Shown: positions 43,587 to 51,918 of the stretch, piece by piece
Position numbering within the stretch: the stretch's first letter is position 1
How the letters are laid out: each line of letters begins with the position of its first letter
NCBI GenBank assembly: GCA_036401055.1
Contig: DASWWC010000109.1
Coordinates: 23,938 to 87,937, forward strand
Length of the DNA: 64,000 nucleotides
Source of the DNA: Pelomonas sp036401055
GTDB lineage: Bacteria > Pseudomonadota > Gammaproteobacteria > Burkholderiales > Burkholderiaceae_C
Direction of reading: 5' to 3'
Position numbers and translations under genes: made by a program
The notes under the pieces: generated by a model
Told to the model about the DNA's origin: nothing
Databases searched by the model: none
Seen by the model: the letters and a program-made list of their open reading frames with translations, nothing else

Positions 43587-43636
43587 TGTGGGCTGCTCCG
43601 TAATCTGGGGCGGGCCGTGTGGGTTTCAAGGACGGG

Positions 43637-45184
43637 CTAGACCTTCATCGGCATGGCCGCCAGCTGCTCGGTGCTGGCCTGGCGGTAGGGCGCGCACAGC
43701 TGCTCGACGTAGGCCTGGTGGCCGGACAGGCCCGCCACGGTGCGGGCGACGCGGATGTGGATGTCGTTGAGGAAGGTGGTCAGCTCCTGGCGGCCCATCA
43801 GGTCGGCCACGGGGTGGTAGCTCCTAGGGATGAGGCCCTGGCCCATCATGACCTGGACCCAGGAGTTCTCGGCGAACAGCTCGTCGCTGGGGCGGAAGAC
43901 GCGGGCGCTCTCTCGGAACAGCTCGATGCGGTGCCTCAGCGTGTCGGGCAGCTCCATCGTGCGCACGTGGTTCCACAGCCCGGAGTCGCTGCGGTTGGTC
44001 ACGTGGTAGTGCAGGATGATGAAGTCGCGGATGTGGACCAGCTCGCGCTCGCACTGGCGGTTGAACTCCTCCACGTCGGCCGGGTTGATGCCACCGGTGG
44101 GGAAGAGCTGCATCAGGCGGATGGCCGAGCGCTGGATGAGGTGGATGCTGGTGGACTCCAGCGGCTCGATGAAGCCGCTGGACAGGCCCACGGCGATGCA
44201 GTTGCGATGCCAGACCTTGTGGCGCTGGCCCGGCGTGAACTTGATGACGCGCGGCTGGATCAGCAGCTCGCCCTCGACGTTCTTCTTCAGCACCTCGGGC
44301 GCGTCGGCGTCGGCAAGCTCCTTGCTGCTGTAGACCAGGCCGTTGCCGACGCGGTGCTGCAGCGGGATGCGCCATTGCCAGCCGAAGGGGTGGCAGATGG
44401 AGCGGGTGTAGGGCCAGGCCTCGCGCACCGAGGCCGTCTGCACGGCCACGGCGCGGTCGCAGGGCAGCCAGTGCGACCAGTCCTCGTAGCCCACGCCCAG
44501 GGCCTCGCCCAGCAGCAGTGAGCGGAAGCCCGTGCAGTCGATGAAGAGGTCGCCGGCTATGCGCGTGCCGTCCTGCATCTGCAGTGCGGTGATGTCGCCG
44601 TCCCGGCCCTGCGGGCCGTCCATCAGCACGGCGGCGATCTTGCCTTCGACGCGCTGCACGCCGTAGCCCTCGCTCATGGCGCGCAGGTACTTGGCGTAGC
44701 GGCCGGCGTCCAGGTGGTAGGCGTAGTTCAGGCCGTTGCGCGGTACGTGGGCGAAGCGGTTGCCGAAGGCGGCCACCGTCTCGGGGTTGTAGTCGGTGTA
44801 GGTCCTGGCCAGTCCTTCGGCACGGCCCTTGAGCCAGAAATGCTGGAAGCCGGCGCTCCAGTGGTCGTTGCCCGTCGAGCCGAAGGAGTGGAAGTAGTCC
44901 TGGCCGATGTCCTTCCAGCCTTCGAAACTGATGCCGAGCTTGAAGGTGGCGTTGGTGGCCGCCATGAACTCGGCCTCGTTGATGCCCAGCAGGTTGTGAA
45001 AGGTCATCAAGGCCGGGATGGTGGCCTCGCCGACGCCCACGGTGCCGATCTCCTCGGACTCGACCAGCTTGATGTCAAGGCGCTTGCCGAGCAGCTTGCT
45101 CATCAGCGCAGCCATCATCCAGCCGGCGGTGCCGCCACCGGCGATGACGACGCGGTTGAAAGGCTTCATGGTGGTGGTGTTCAT
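43637..45184 (-). CDS. Flavin-dependent halogenase-like protein (third copy)
   Basis: A 515-residue tryptophan halogenase-family protein. The start at 45184 overlaps the cupin stop by 4 bp (ATGA), ruling out a longer same-frame reading. Motifs are VVIAGGGTAGWMMAA, GTVGVGEATIPAL, lysine 82 in ATFKLGISF (matching the catalytic lysine of known halogenases), GWQWRIP, and SGFIEPLESTSIHLI. All core motifs are intact, so flavin chemistry is likely. The substrate is unknown. It is the last gene of the receptor-halogenase-SapC-cupin-halogenase series under apparent LacI control. Family members from TonB loci of Brevundimonas and Xanthomonas halogenate indole-type compounds in vitro. Confidence 0.85.
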   Translation of the reverse strand: MNTTTMKPFNRVVIAGGGTAGWMMAALMSKLLGKRLDIKLVESEEIGTVGVGEATIPALMTFHNLLGINEAEFMAATNATFKLGISFEGWKDIGQDYFHSFGSTGNDHWSAGFQHFWLKGRAEGLARTYTDYNPETVAAFGNRFAHVPRNGLNYAYHLDAGRYAKYLRAMSEGYGVQRVEGKIAAVLMDGPQGRDGDITALQMQDGTRIAGDLFIDCTGFRSLLLGEALGVGYEDWSHWLPCDRAVAVQTASVREAWPYTRSICHPFGWQWRIPLQHRVGNGLVYSSKELADADAPEVLKKNVEGELLIQPRVIKFTPGQRHKVWHRNCIAVGLSSGFIEPLESTSIHLIQRSAIRLMQLFPTGGINPADVEEFNRQCERELVHIRDFIILHYHVTNRSDSGLWNHVRTMELPDTLRHRIELFRESARVFRPSDELFAENSWVQVMMGQGLIPRSYHPVADLMGRQELTTFLNDIHIRVARTVAGLSGHQAYVEQLCAPYRQASTEQLAAMPMKV

Positions 45185-46188
45185 CGTTTGAGCTGGTTGA
45201 GAAGTTGGGTGCGGGCCTGGCGCGACAGGGTTTCGTCGATGGGGCCCAGCAGGCCTCGGGCGGCCGCGGGGATGTGGGCCCAGGTGCCGTCCTCGGCGCC
45301 GAAGATGAAGTGCTGGAAATGGTGCTGCCAGATGCGACGTTCCTTCTCGGGCAGGTCGCGCAGCGTCATCAGCGCCAGGCGCAGCGTGGCCAGTGGCGAA
45401 TCGACGTACTCGGGCGTCTGGCGCCACCAGGCATTGATGAGGAGATTCACCGGCTCCAGACCCTCGATGTGGTGAAACCACATGCTGGGGATGAAGATGG
45501 CGTCGCCCGGTTCCAGCTCCGCCACCTCGCCGGCGTCCAGCGCTTGCCGGAAGCGCGGGAAGCGCTCGAAGTCGGGTCGCTCGAAGTCGACCAGGCTGAT
45601 GGGCTGGCCAGCGGGCGTGGGCTCCAGCGGGCCCATGTAGAGGTTGGCGATCTGCTCGGGCGGGAAGACCGTGAAGCGCCGCCGGCCGGCAGCGACGACG
45701 GCGAGGTTGTCCGGCAGGTCGTAGTGGGCGGCGATGCGGGTGCGGTTGCCGAGCCACAGGCTGACCAGCGCGTCGCGCTGGCCCAGGCCCATCACGTTGG
45801 CGTCGAGGAAGCCGGGCAGCACAGCATCCACCGTCGTCGAGCCGACGTAGAGGGCGGGAGGCTCGGGCGTGCGCGCGAGGCCCAGCAGGCCGTGCAGCAC
45901 TTGGTCTAGCGTGGTGGCGTGGCGGCTGAAGTTGAAGTCCCGCAGTGTGTCGTCCGTGTAAAACACGCGGCCGCGGGCCTCGGGCGCCAGCTGGAAGAGG
46001 CCGATGCGCATGCCCTGGTAGAAGCCCATCAGGTAGCGGGCCAGGGCCTCGTCGGACCGGAGCGCCGCCTGCACGACGGGCCAGTGCGCGAACGCGCCGC
46101 GCACGACGTAGGGCCGGTCGGCCGTCAGCAGCTCGGCGGGCAGATCGTCGGGGTCGAAGGCCCCGGTCCAGGCGGGTACTGCGCGCAT
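45181..46188 (-). CDS. Cupin-like / JmjC-related Fe(II) 2-oxoglutarate oxygenase family protein
   Basis: A 335-residue cytoplasmic protein of the cupin_8 group. The metal triad is suggested by AHYDLPDN (H155 and D157) and a distal histidine in SMWFHHIEG (H239 or H240), with LEPGDAIFIPSMWFHH typical of this fold. Relatives hydroxylate proteins or small molecules using iron and 2-oxoglutarate. It starts 78 bp after SapC, past a palindromic repeat, and overlaps the third halogenase-like gene. The constant pairing of this type of oxygenase with SapC and halogenase-like proteins in TonB loci suggests a shared modification pathway, not yet defined. Confidence 0.8.
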   Translation of the reverse strand: MRAVPAWTGAFDPDDLPAELLTADRPYVVRGAFAHWPVVQAALRSDEALARYLMGFYQGMRIGLFQLAPEARGRVFYTDDTLRDFNFSRHATTLDQVLHGLLGLARTPEPPALYVGSTTVDAVLPGFLDANVMGLGQRDALVSLWLGNRTRIAAHYDLPDNLAVVAAGRRRFTVFPPEQIANLYMGPLEPTPAGQPISLVDFERPDFERFPRFRQALDAGEVAELEPGDAIFIPSMWFHHIEGLEPVNLLINAWWRQTPEYVDSPLATLRLALMTLRDLPEKERRIWQHHFQHFIFGAEDGTWAHIPAAARGLLGPIDETLSRQARTQLLNQLKR

Positions 46189-46220
46189 GGGGTCAGCGGC
46201 GCCCGACCGTCCGAAGGCGC

Positions 46221-46269
46221 TGACGCACCCCCGCGGGGGGCAGTGAGCGAAGCGAGCGTGGGGGCGTCA
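46221..46269. repeat. Burkholderiales-type palindromic intergenic repeat
   Basis: Starts TGACGCACCCCC and ends GGGGGCGTCA, so the ends pair with one bulge; the inside contains CCCCCGCGGGGGG and GAGCGAAGCGAGCG. This kind of CCCC/GGGG plus GCGAAGCGAGCG element recurs between genes in many Burkholderiales. It overlaps the SapC stop codon and lies inside an operon, so it may change expression of the cupin gene. Confidence 0.6.
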
Positions 46270-46989
46270 TTTCTGGAGGCGGGCTGCTCTGTCGAGGAGC
46301 GCGGGGAACTGGGCCAGCGATGCGATCTGCATGTACATGGGCATCAGATGCCCTTCGCGCGCCAGCGCTTCGAGAGCCGGGCCGGGCAGGGCGGCCAGGC
46401 GCTCCTCGTGGATGGTGAACAGGCCCGTCAGCCGGCCCTGCTCGCCGTTGCGTGCTTCGAGGTCGATGACGAAGGGCTCCAGCAACTGGTGGCGTGTCAG
46501 CGCCTCGATGAAGACGGGCAGGTGCTGGGCCTGGGCGTGCAGGTGCTCCATCAGCTGCACGGTACGGTCCAGGTAGTCGCTGAAGCCGCCGTGCGGCAGG
46601 AAGATGGCGGTGCCCACCTCGCCCTCCTCGGGCTGCACGATGCGCGGGCTGTCCATGTCGATGTGCAGCTGCAGGCTGTCGTCCGGGGCGCGGCCGATCA
46701 GGAAGGGATCGCGCTGCATCGCCATGGGCAAGGCGTTGCTGTCCCAGCCCGTGTCGGTCAGGAACAGGTTCTGGCCTTCCTCCAGGCCGAACAGCACCAC
46801 CGGCTGGAACCCGGTATTGGCGGCCTCGCCCTCCACCAGCTGGAAGACGATGGGGAAATGCGCCTGCAGCTGGCGGAACTCGCCCGGCAGGGCCAGGGCC
46901 GACTGGCGTGCGTCGCCCAGCGCGGCGGACCGGCCGGTGCGGACGCGCAGATGGCGGTGAGTGACGTTGTCGAGCAGGGTGGGTTTCAT
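46267..46989 (-). CDS. SapC-family protein
   Basis: A 240-residue protein matching the SapC family, named after an S-layer-linked Campylobacter gene but otherwise uncharacterised. Visible features are NVTHRHLRVRTGRSAALGD, LPGEFRQLQAHFPIVFQL, LFGLEEGQNLFL and LFTIHEERL. There is no signal peptide or membrane helix. Its ATG overlaps the preceding halogenase-like stop by 4 bp. Proteins of this family repeatedly neighbour TonB receptors and tryptophan halogenase-like genes in Proteobacteria, which is the main clue to its role. It probably acts with them in the cytoplasm. Confidence 0.85.
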   Translation of the reverse strand: MKPTLLDNVTHRHLRVRTGRSAALGDARQSALALPGEFRQLQAHFPIVFQLVEGEAANTGFQPVVLFGLEEGQNLFLTDTGWDSNALPMAMQRDPFLIGRAPDDSLQLHIDMDSPRIVQPEEGEVGTAIFLPHGGFSDYLDRTVQLMEHLHAQAQHLPVFIEALTRHQLLEPFVIDLEARNGEQGRLTGLFTIHEERLAALPGPALEALAREGHLMPMYMQIASLAQFPALLDRAARLQK

Positions 46990-48530
46990 GTCTCGTTCTT
47001 GTGGATGTGGGCTATCAGGCTGCGGTGGCCGGGCAAGCCGCCGAGAAAGCGTCGTGCCTGGCGGGCGGCTTCGTCGAAGGCGGCTTGCGCTGCCTGGAGT
47101 TTGGCGGGTGCGAGGGGCTCGATGTCAGGGCGGAAACCCATGCCGTAGAGCACGTACTGGTAGCTGGCCGACGGGAAGACCTCGTCGATGCGGCCGAAGT
47201 CGTGGCGGGCCGGGGCGCGCAGGCGCCACATCGGCAGCAGTTCGCGCAGGCGCTCGGGCCAGGTGGCCGGGTCGCGGTGGGCGCGCCAGTACGCGCTGTC
47301 GTCGCGGCTGCTGAGCGCGTAGTGCAGCTTCAGGAAGTCGATGACCCGGGCCCAGCGGTAGCCGAAGTCGTCGTTGAAGCGGCGGGCGACGGCGTCCATG
47401 CTGGCGCGCGTCATCGGCAGTTCGTCGCACAGGCGCTGGGCGGACAGCTCCACCAGCGCCAGCGCCGAGGCCTCCAGCGGCTCGATGAAGCCGGCGGACA
47501 GGCCGATGGCGACGCAGTTGCGCACCCAGAAACGCTCGCGGTAGCCGGGGTCGAAGCGGATGGTGCGCGGCACGGGGCGCTCGGCCGGCGCGCCGGTGGT
47601 GTCGAGATAGGACTGCAGTGCGGCATGCGCTTCGTCGTCGCTGGCATGGGCGCGCGAGTAGACGCAGCCGACGCCGCGGCGCGACGGCAGGCCGATGTCC
47701 CAGATCCAGCCCTTGGCCCAGGCGGTGGAGACGGTGACCGAGGCCAGCGGCGCGTCGGGCTGCGCATAGGGCACCTGCACCGGCATGGCGGCATCGTTGA
47801 ACAGCACGTCGCGCTCGCTCTTCAGCGGCACACCGAAATGCTGGCCGATCAGGCGTGAGGTGAGGCCGGAGCAGTCGATGAAGAGGTCGGCCTTCAACTC
47901 GCCGTGCTCGCGGGTCTGCAGCGCGGCGATGTCACCGTTCTCATGGCTGAGCACCGCGTCGACGTGATCGACGACGTGGTGCACGCCCAGCTTGGCAATG
48001 GCGTGCTCGCGCAGCATCTGGCCGAACAGACCGGCGTCGAAGTGGTAGGCGTAGTTGGCGACGGCCGCGAACTCGGGCGTCTGCGTCTGCTTGGGCGCGC
48101 GGCCGTTCTCGCAGAGCTGCACCGACGGGCTGATGGTGTCGGCAAAGGGACGCTGGCCTTGGGTGGCGAGCCAGGGCTGCACCAGGTCGACGTCGCCGTA
48201 GCCGACGGGCAGCATGAAGGGGTGGTAGTAGCGGTCGCCTTCGCTGCCTGGCGCGCCCCGCGCCCAACCGTCGAAGCGCGAGCCCTGCTTGAACGAGACC
48301 TGGCAGCGGCGGATGAATTCGTGCTCGGACAGGCCGATGCGGCGCAGCGTGTCGCGCATGGAGGGCCAGGTGCCCTCGCCGACGCCGATGGTCGGCACGT
48401 CGCTCGATTCGATCAGCGTGATGCGCAGGTGGCCGTGCGGGCCGCCATGCTCGGCTGCCAGCAGGCCGGCGACGAGCCAGCCCGCCGAGCCGCCACCGAG
48501 CACCACCACGTCGCGGAGTCTGTCGTTCAC
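46986..48530 (-). CDS. Divergent flavin-dependent halogenase-like protein (second copy)
   Basis: A 514-residue tryptophan halogenase-family protein. The GTG at 48530 is chosen because an ATG 48 bases upstream would place a strong intrinsic terminator inside the coding region, and the FAD motif VVVLGGGSAGWLVAG begins right after the GTG. The lysine of CQVSFKQGSRF (K81) is kept, but the signature is WIWDIG instead of WxWxIP, GEATxP has become GEGTWP, and the LEST block reads EPLEASALAL. These changes set it apart from the other two copies in the window. It may be a specialised or non-halogenating monooxygenase. It overlaps SapC by 4 bp. Confidence 0.8.
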   Translation of the reverse strand: MNDRLRDVVVLGGGSAGWLVAGLLAAEHGGPHGHLRITLIESSDVPTIGVGEGTWPSMRDTLRRIGLSEHEFIRRCQVSFKQGSRFDGWARGAPGSEGDRYYHPFMLPVGYGDVDLVQPWLATQGQRPFADTISPSVQLCENGRAPKQTQTPEFAAVANYAYHFDAGLFGQMLREHAIAKLGVHHVVDHVDAVLSHENGDIAALQTREHGELKADLFIDCSGLTSRLIGQHFGVPLKSERDVLFNDAAMPVQVPYAQPDAPLASVTVSTAWAKGWIWDIGLPSRRGVGCVYSRAHASDDEAHAALQSYLDTTGAPAERPVPRTIRFDPGYRERFWVRNCVAIGLSAGFIEPLEASALALVELSAQRLCDELPMTRASMDAVARRFNDDFGYRWARVIDFLKLHYALSSRDDSAYWRAHRDPATWPERLRELLPMWRLRAPARHDFGRIDEVFPSASYQYVLYGMGFRPDIEPLAPAKLQAAQAAFDEAARQARRFLGGLPGHRSLIAHIHKNET

Positions 48531-48542
48531 GATCTGATCCCA

Positions 48543-48570
48543 AGAAACAAAAAGGGCCGCTCGCGCGGCC
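48543..48570 (-). terminator. Intrinsic terminator between TonB receptor and halogenase-like gene
   Basis: On the minus strand GGCCGC-GCGA-GCGGCC is followed by CTTTTTGTTTC. It begins 60 bases after the receptor stop and ends just before the GTG of the next gene. As the operon order is otherwise continuous, it probably lowers, rather than abolishes, expression of the downstream halogenase block. Confidence 0.75.
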
Positions 48571-48630
48571 TCGCCCATCGGCGAACAAGGGCGACGCCTC
48601 CTGGGAAGCGCCGCCGAACCAGACGAGAGC

Positions 48631-51600
48631 TTAGAACTTGTACCGTGCGCCGATCATGATGCGACGGCCCAGCTGAGTGACGGCACCCACCTGGTTCTCG
48701 TTGCGCATGTGCGTGCGGGTGTACTCGTCCGTCAGGTTGATGGCTTCGAACTGGAAGCGCAGGTGCTTGTTGAAGTTGTAGCCCACGCTCAGGTCCAGTT
48801 GGCCGAAGGGCTCCACGTACAGCGGCTGGGCGCCTTCCACGCCGTCGTAGTTGGCCGCCAGGAACTTGCCGCGCCAGTTGTAGGCCAGGCGGGTCGTCCA
48901 CGTTTCGTTCTCGTAGAAGCCGACGAGGTTGCCCGAGTCGCCCATGCCGACCAGCACATCGGTCTGCCCGCCACGCTTGTTGTTGTCGTAGCTCAGGTTG
49001 GACTTCACCTTGGTGAAGTTGGCCGACACGCCGAAGCCGCTGTTGCCGAAGATGTGCTGCGCGTTCAGCTCGATGCCGTTGATTTTGCTGGTGCGGTCGT
49101 TGTTCTGGAAGCTGCCCAGGTTGAACATCAGCAGCGGGTCCGTCGGTTGGGCGGTGATGGTGCCCAGGGACGTGCCCGGAGCGCCGGGGCTGACGCCCGG
49201 AGCGGTCGGGAAGTTGGCGAAGATGTACTTGCGGATGCAGTCCGAGTCGGCGCCGCAGCCCCCTGTGGTCTGAGCCTGGTTGTACATGGCGCTGCCGATC
49301 GGCGTGCGCAGGCCGAACAGGTTGGTCCGGGTGACGACGGCCTGGTTGTAGTCCTTGAGCGACTTGCGGAAGTAGCTCGCGGCGAGGTAGCTGCTCTTGG
49401 CGTAGTAGTACTCGGCGGAGAAGTCGATGTTGCTCGACTTCAGCGGTTTGAGATCCGGGTTGCCCACCGAGCCCACGGCGCCGTCGACCCGCGCCAGCGG
49501 ATCCAGTCGCTGTCCGCCCTGGATGGCATTCCAGCCCGGGCGGCCGATGGTCTGGCCGTAGCTGGCGCGCAGCTTGACGTCGTTGGTCACGTCGGCGCTG
49601 AAGTCGATGGACGGCAGGAAGTAGTCGTACTTGCCCTCGCGCGACGCCGAGCGTGTGCCGCTGAACGTGATGGGGAGTTCGTTGTTGGCGACCCAGGCCA
49701 CCGAGACCGGGATTTTCTCGGTCGATGGTGAACCGACCTTGGTGCGTTCGTAGCGGGCGCCAATGGCGGCCTCCATGGGCACGCCCCAGTCCCAGGCCAG
49801 GTTGTACTGGCCGAAGGCGGCTTGCGACTTCTCCGTCGTGCGGTAGTCGTCCTGCCAGTCGAAGGAGGCTTTCAACAGGGCGTCGGAGCCCAGGGCCTTG
49901 ATGGCCGCGGCGCGCAGGTCCTCGAAGTTGAAGTAGAAGAACTGGTTGAACAGGCGCGGGTCGTCCGAGCCCGGGATGCGGCTGAAGTACTTGCTGATTG
50001 AGTCCTTCTTCCAGATGTCGTCCGGCATCGCGGCGGGGCCGCCTGCGGCGCCACCGCCCCAGGTGTCACGCTGCACGTTGGCGAAGGCCGAGCGGTTCTT
50101 CACCTCGGTCAGCGTCACGCCGAAGTCCAGGCTGCTGTCGTCGTTGATCTTCCAGTTGCCCTTGGTCTGCACCTGGCTGACCTGGTTCTTCTGGTAGCTG
50201 TTGCCGAACACCGAGCCCTGCAGTTCCTGCTTGGTGGGGTCGAGGCCGCCGACCATGGACAGCACCGGGAACTTGTTGCTGAAGTCGACGAAGGTGTCGC
50301 CGCGGACCAGGGACGCCGTGCCCAGCGTCACGGAGGTGCCCAGCGGGTCGTTGGCGCCGGAAGTCGCCGAGGAGCGGTGCGCGTCGAACTCGAAGTTCAG
50401 CGCATCGGAGGCCTTCCACTTCAGGTTCAGGCCGAGCTGCTGGTTCTTGTTCTTGGTGTTGATCCGCGAGGCGCCCATGGCCAGGTCGGAGTTGGTCATG
50501 TGCTCGCCGTAGATGATGGGCGACGAGGGCGAGCCGGTCTGGAACTCGCCGAACTGGCCGCCGAAGTTGAACCAGGCGGAGATGTCGTTGCGGCGCTGGC
50601 GGAACTTCTGCTCCGACATGACGAAGTCCAGCGTGCCGACGAGGTCCTTCATCGGCTTGAACTGCATGACGAGCTGGCCGTTCAGGCGCTCGCGGTGCAC
50701 GCCGGTGAACGAGTAGTTCAGGTTCTGCGGCACGCTGTAGATGGAGTTCACCCCCGGGCGGTTCTTGATCTCGCCCGCCTGGCTGGCCGGCGGCAGGCCG
50801 CCCCAGACGGCGTTCGGACCGCTCCAGTCGTTGTCCTGGATGCCGTTGAAGGTCTTCCAGCCGCTGCTGACGTTGGCCTGCGAGTAGCCGGAGTCGCGCA
50901 CCTGGTAGGTGCCCATCAGCGCAATGCCGAACATGCCATCATGGGTCTGCGTGCTGTAGATGCCGCTCAGCTCAGGCGTGGCGCGCTTGCCCTGCTCCTC
51001 GCCCGGCAGGCGGCGGGCGGACTGGTCGGCCACCATCTTGACGCCGATCTGGGCGATGGTTTCCTTGACGTCGAAGGGGCGCGGGGTGCGGACGTTGATC
51101 GTCGCGCCCATGCCGCCCGTCGGGCTGCTGGCGCGGCTGGTCTTGTAGACCTCCAGGGCCGCCACGCCGTCGGACGCGAGGTTGGAGAAGTCGAAGGAGC
51201 GCGAGGAAGGCGCGCTGCCGTCCAGGCTGGCGCCGGGCATCTGGCGGCCGTTCAGCAGCACCAGGTTGAAGTCGGGGCCCATGCCGCGCACGGTGATGCG
51301 GGTGCCTTCGCCGTTCGCGCGGTCGATGGACACGCCGCTGATGCGGCTCAGCGACTCGGCCAGGTTGGTGTCGGGGAACTTGCCGATGTCTTCAGCAACG
51401 ATGCCGTCCACCAGACCGGACGAGGAGCGCTTGAGGTTGACCGTGGTTTCCAGCGAGCGGCGGATGCCGGTCACGATGACCGTTTCCAGTTGCGTGGTGC
51501 TGGCCAGTGCCTGGGGCACCGAGCTGGAAGCCGTGGGGCCCGCGTTGGGGTTGACGGGGCCCTGGCCGGGGCCGCCTTGGGCCAGCGCGGCCGCGCTGGC

Positions 51601-51663
51601 AAACAGCAGGCCGCTGGCGGCGGCGAGGCTGGTCAGGCGAGGGGCGGGACGGAGGTGTCTCAT
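48631..51663 (-). CDS. TonB-dependent receptor, carbohydrate type
   Basis: Outer-membrane importer of 1010 residues with signal peptide (ASAAALAQGG), an Asn/Pro/Gly-rich N-terminal extension, plug (LETVIVTGIRRSLETTVNLKR, IVAEDIGKFPDTNLAESLSRISG, ITVRGMGPDFNLVLLNGRQ) and a barrel ending GRRIMIGARYKF. TGGAGACAAG precedes the ATG. LacI-type palindromes at 51712, 51738 and 51919 lie in its upstream region. With GH1, GH16 and an ABC importer sharing the same operator, a beta-glucan (laminarin-like or mixed-linkage) oligosaccharide is the likely cargo. An intrinsic terminator follows. Confidence 0.94.
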   Translation of the reverse strand: MRHLRPAPRLTSLAAASGLLFASAAALAQGGPGQGPVNPNAGPTASSSVPQALASTTQLETVIVTGIRRSLETTVNLKRSSSGLVDGIVAEDIGKFPDTNLAESLSRISGVSIDRANGEGTRITVRGMGPDFNLVLLNGRQMPGASLDGSAPSSRSFDFSNLASDGVAALEVYKTSRASSPTGGMGATINVRTPRPFDVKETIAQIGVKMVADQSARRLPGEEQGKRATPELSGIYSTQTHDGMFGIALMGTYQVRDSGYSQANVSSGWKTFNGIQDNDWSGPNAVWGGLPPASQAGEIKNRPGVNSIYSVPQNLNYSFTGVHRERLNGQLVMQFKPMKDLVGTLDFVMSEQKFRQRRNDISAWFNFGGQFGEFQTGSPSSPIIYGEHMTNSDLAMGASRINTKNKNQQLGLNLKWKASDALNFEFDAHRSSATSGANDPLGTSVTLGTASLVRGDTFVDFSNKFPVLSMVGGLDPTKQELQGSVFGNSYQKNQVSQVQTKGNWKINDDSSLDFGVTLTEVKNRSAFANVQRDTWGGGAAGGPAAMPDDIWKKDSISKYFSRIPGSDDPRLFNQFFYFNFEDLRAAAIKALGSDALLKASFDWQDDYRTTEKSQAAFGQYNLAWDWGVPMEAAIGARYERTKVGSPSTEKIPVSVAWVANNELPITFSGTRSASREGKYDYFLPSIDFSADVTNDVKLRASYGQTIGRPGWNAIQGGQRLDPLARVDGAVGSVGNPDLKPLKSSNIDFSAEYYYAKSSYLAASYFRKSLKDYNQAVVTRTNLFGLRTPIGSAMYNQAQTTGGCGADSDCIRKYIFANFPTAPGVSPGAPGTSLGTITAQPTDPLLMFNLGSFQNNDRTSKINGIELNAQHIFGNSGFGVSANFTKVKSNLSYDNNKRGGQTDVLVGMGDSGNLVGFYENETWTTRLAYNWRGKFLAANYDGVEGAQPLYVEPFGQLDLSVGYNFNKHLRFQFEAINLTDEYTRTHMRNENQVGAVTQLGRRIMIGARYKF

Positions 51664-51711
51664 TCACTTGTCTCCAGAGTTGTGATCTTGTCGTGACGTC
51701 CCCGAAAGGAC

Positions 51712-51725
51712 TGAAAGCGCTTTCA
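51712..51725. promoter_or_regulatory. LacI-type operator O1 of the beta-glucan regulon
   Basis: TGAAAGCGCTTTCA, perfect 14-base palindrome, 49 bases before the receptor start. It is identical to the sites at 51919 and 53269. Confidence 0.8.
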
Positions 51726-51737
51726 ACAATACTTCAT

Positions 51738-51751
51738 TGGCAGCGCTTTCA
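51738..51751. promoter_or_regulatory. LacI-type operator O2 (imperfect)
   Basis: TGGCAGCGCTTTCA matches the operator consensus at 12 of 14 bases and lies 26 bases (centre to centre) from O1. The spacing allows cooperative binding over the promoter. Confidence 0.6.
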
Positions 51752-51833
51752 ACCTAGGCAACACCCTTGGTCCGCGGCATTGGGGCAACACTCGGGACCG
51801 AGGGCGTGAGGAGAGCTGCCGACAGGCCAAACG

Positions 51834-51863
51834 GCGGTTTCGACCCGATGGAATCGAAACCGC
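51834..51863. other. Perfect 10-bp inverted repeat in the receptor promoter region
   Basis: GCGGTTTCGA (51834-51843) and TCGAAACCGC (51854-51863) are separated by 10 bases. The half-sites do not match the LacI palindrome. It could be a second regulator's site or an RNA hairpin if transcription starts upstream. No T-run follows in either direction. Confidence 0.5.
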
Positions 51864-51918
51864 GTTCCGGTCAGTCTCCGCACCGCCCCGGAGAGGCAGG
51901 TTGAAGTCGCGCCATCAA

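Larger units (their letters stand above)
43266..43636. other. EF-G leader / end of the halogenase operon (371 bp)
   Basis: No large gene. On the minus strand, in order: a possible 17-codon peptide (43586-43533), a perfect 9-bp hairpin CGGAAGGCG/CGCCTTCCG (43494-43514), a classical intrinsic terminator (43454-43483), a possible 35-codon Arg-rich peptide (43427-43320), then the EF-G ribosome site. The terminator may simply end the upstream halogenase operon, or the whole may be an attenuator for EF-G. Confidence 0.6.

Noticed and set aside
43441..43629. 62-codon minus-strand frame overlapping the terminator before EF-G
   Set aside because: It runs through the terminator stem and has no ribosome site; the shorter 17-codon frame fits the leader geometry better.
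43637..48530. Secondary-metabolite cluster because of halogenase genes
   Set aside because: No NRPS, PKS, RiPP precursor, tailoring or export genes are near; the halogenase-like genes are embedded in sugar-uptake operons.
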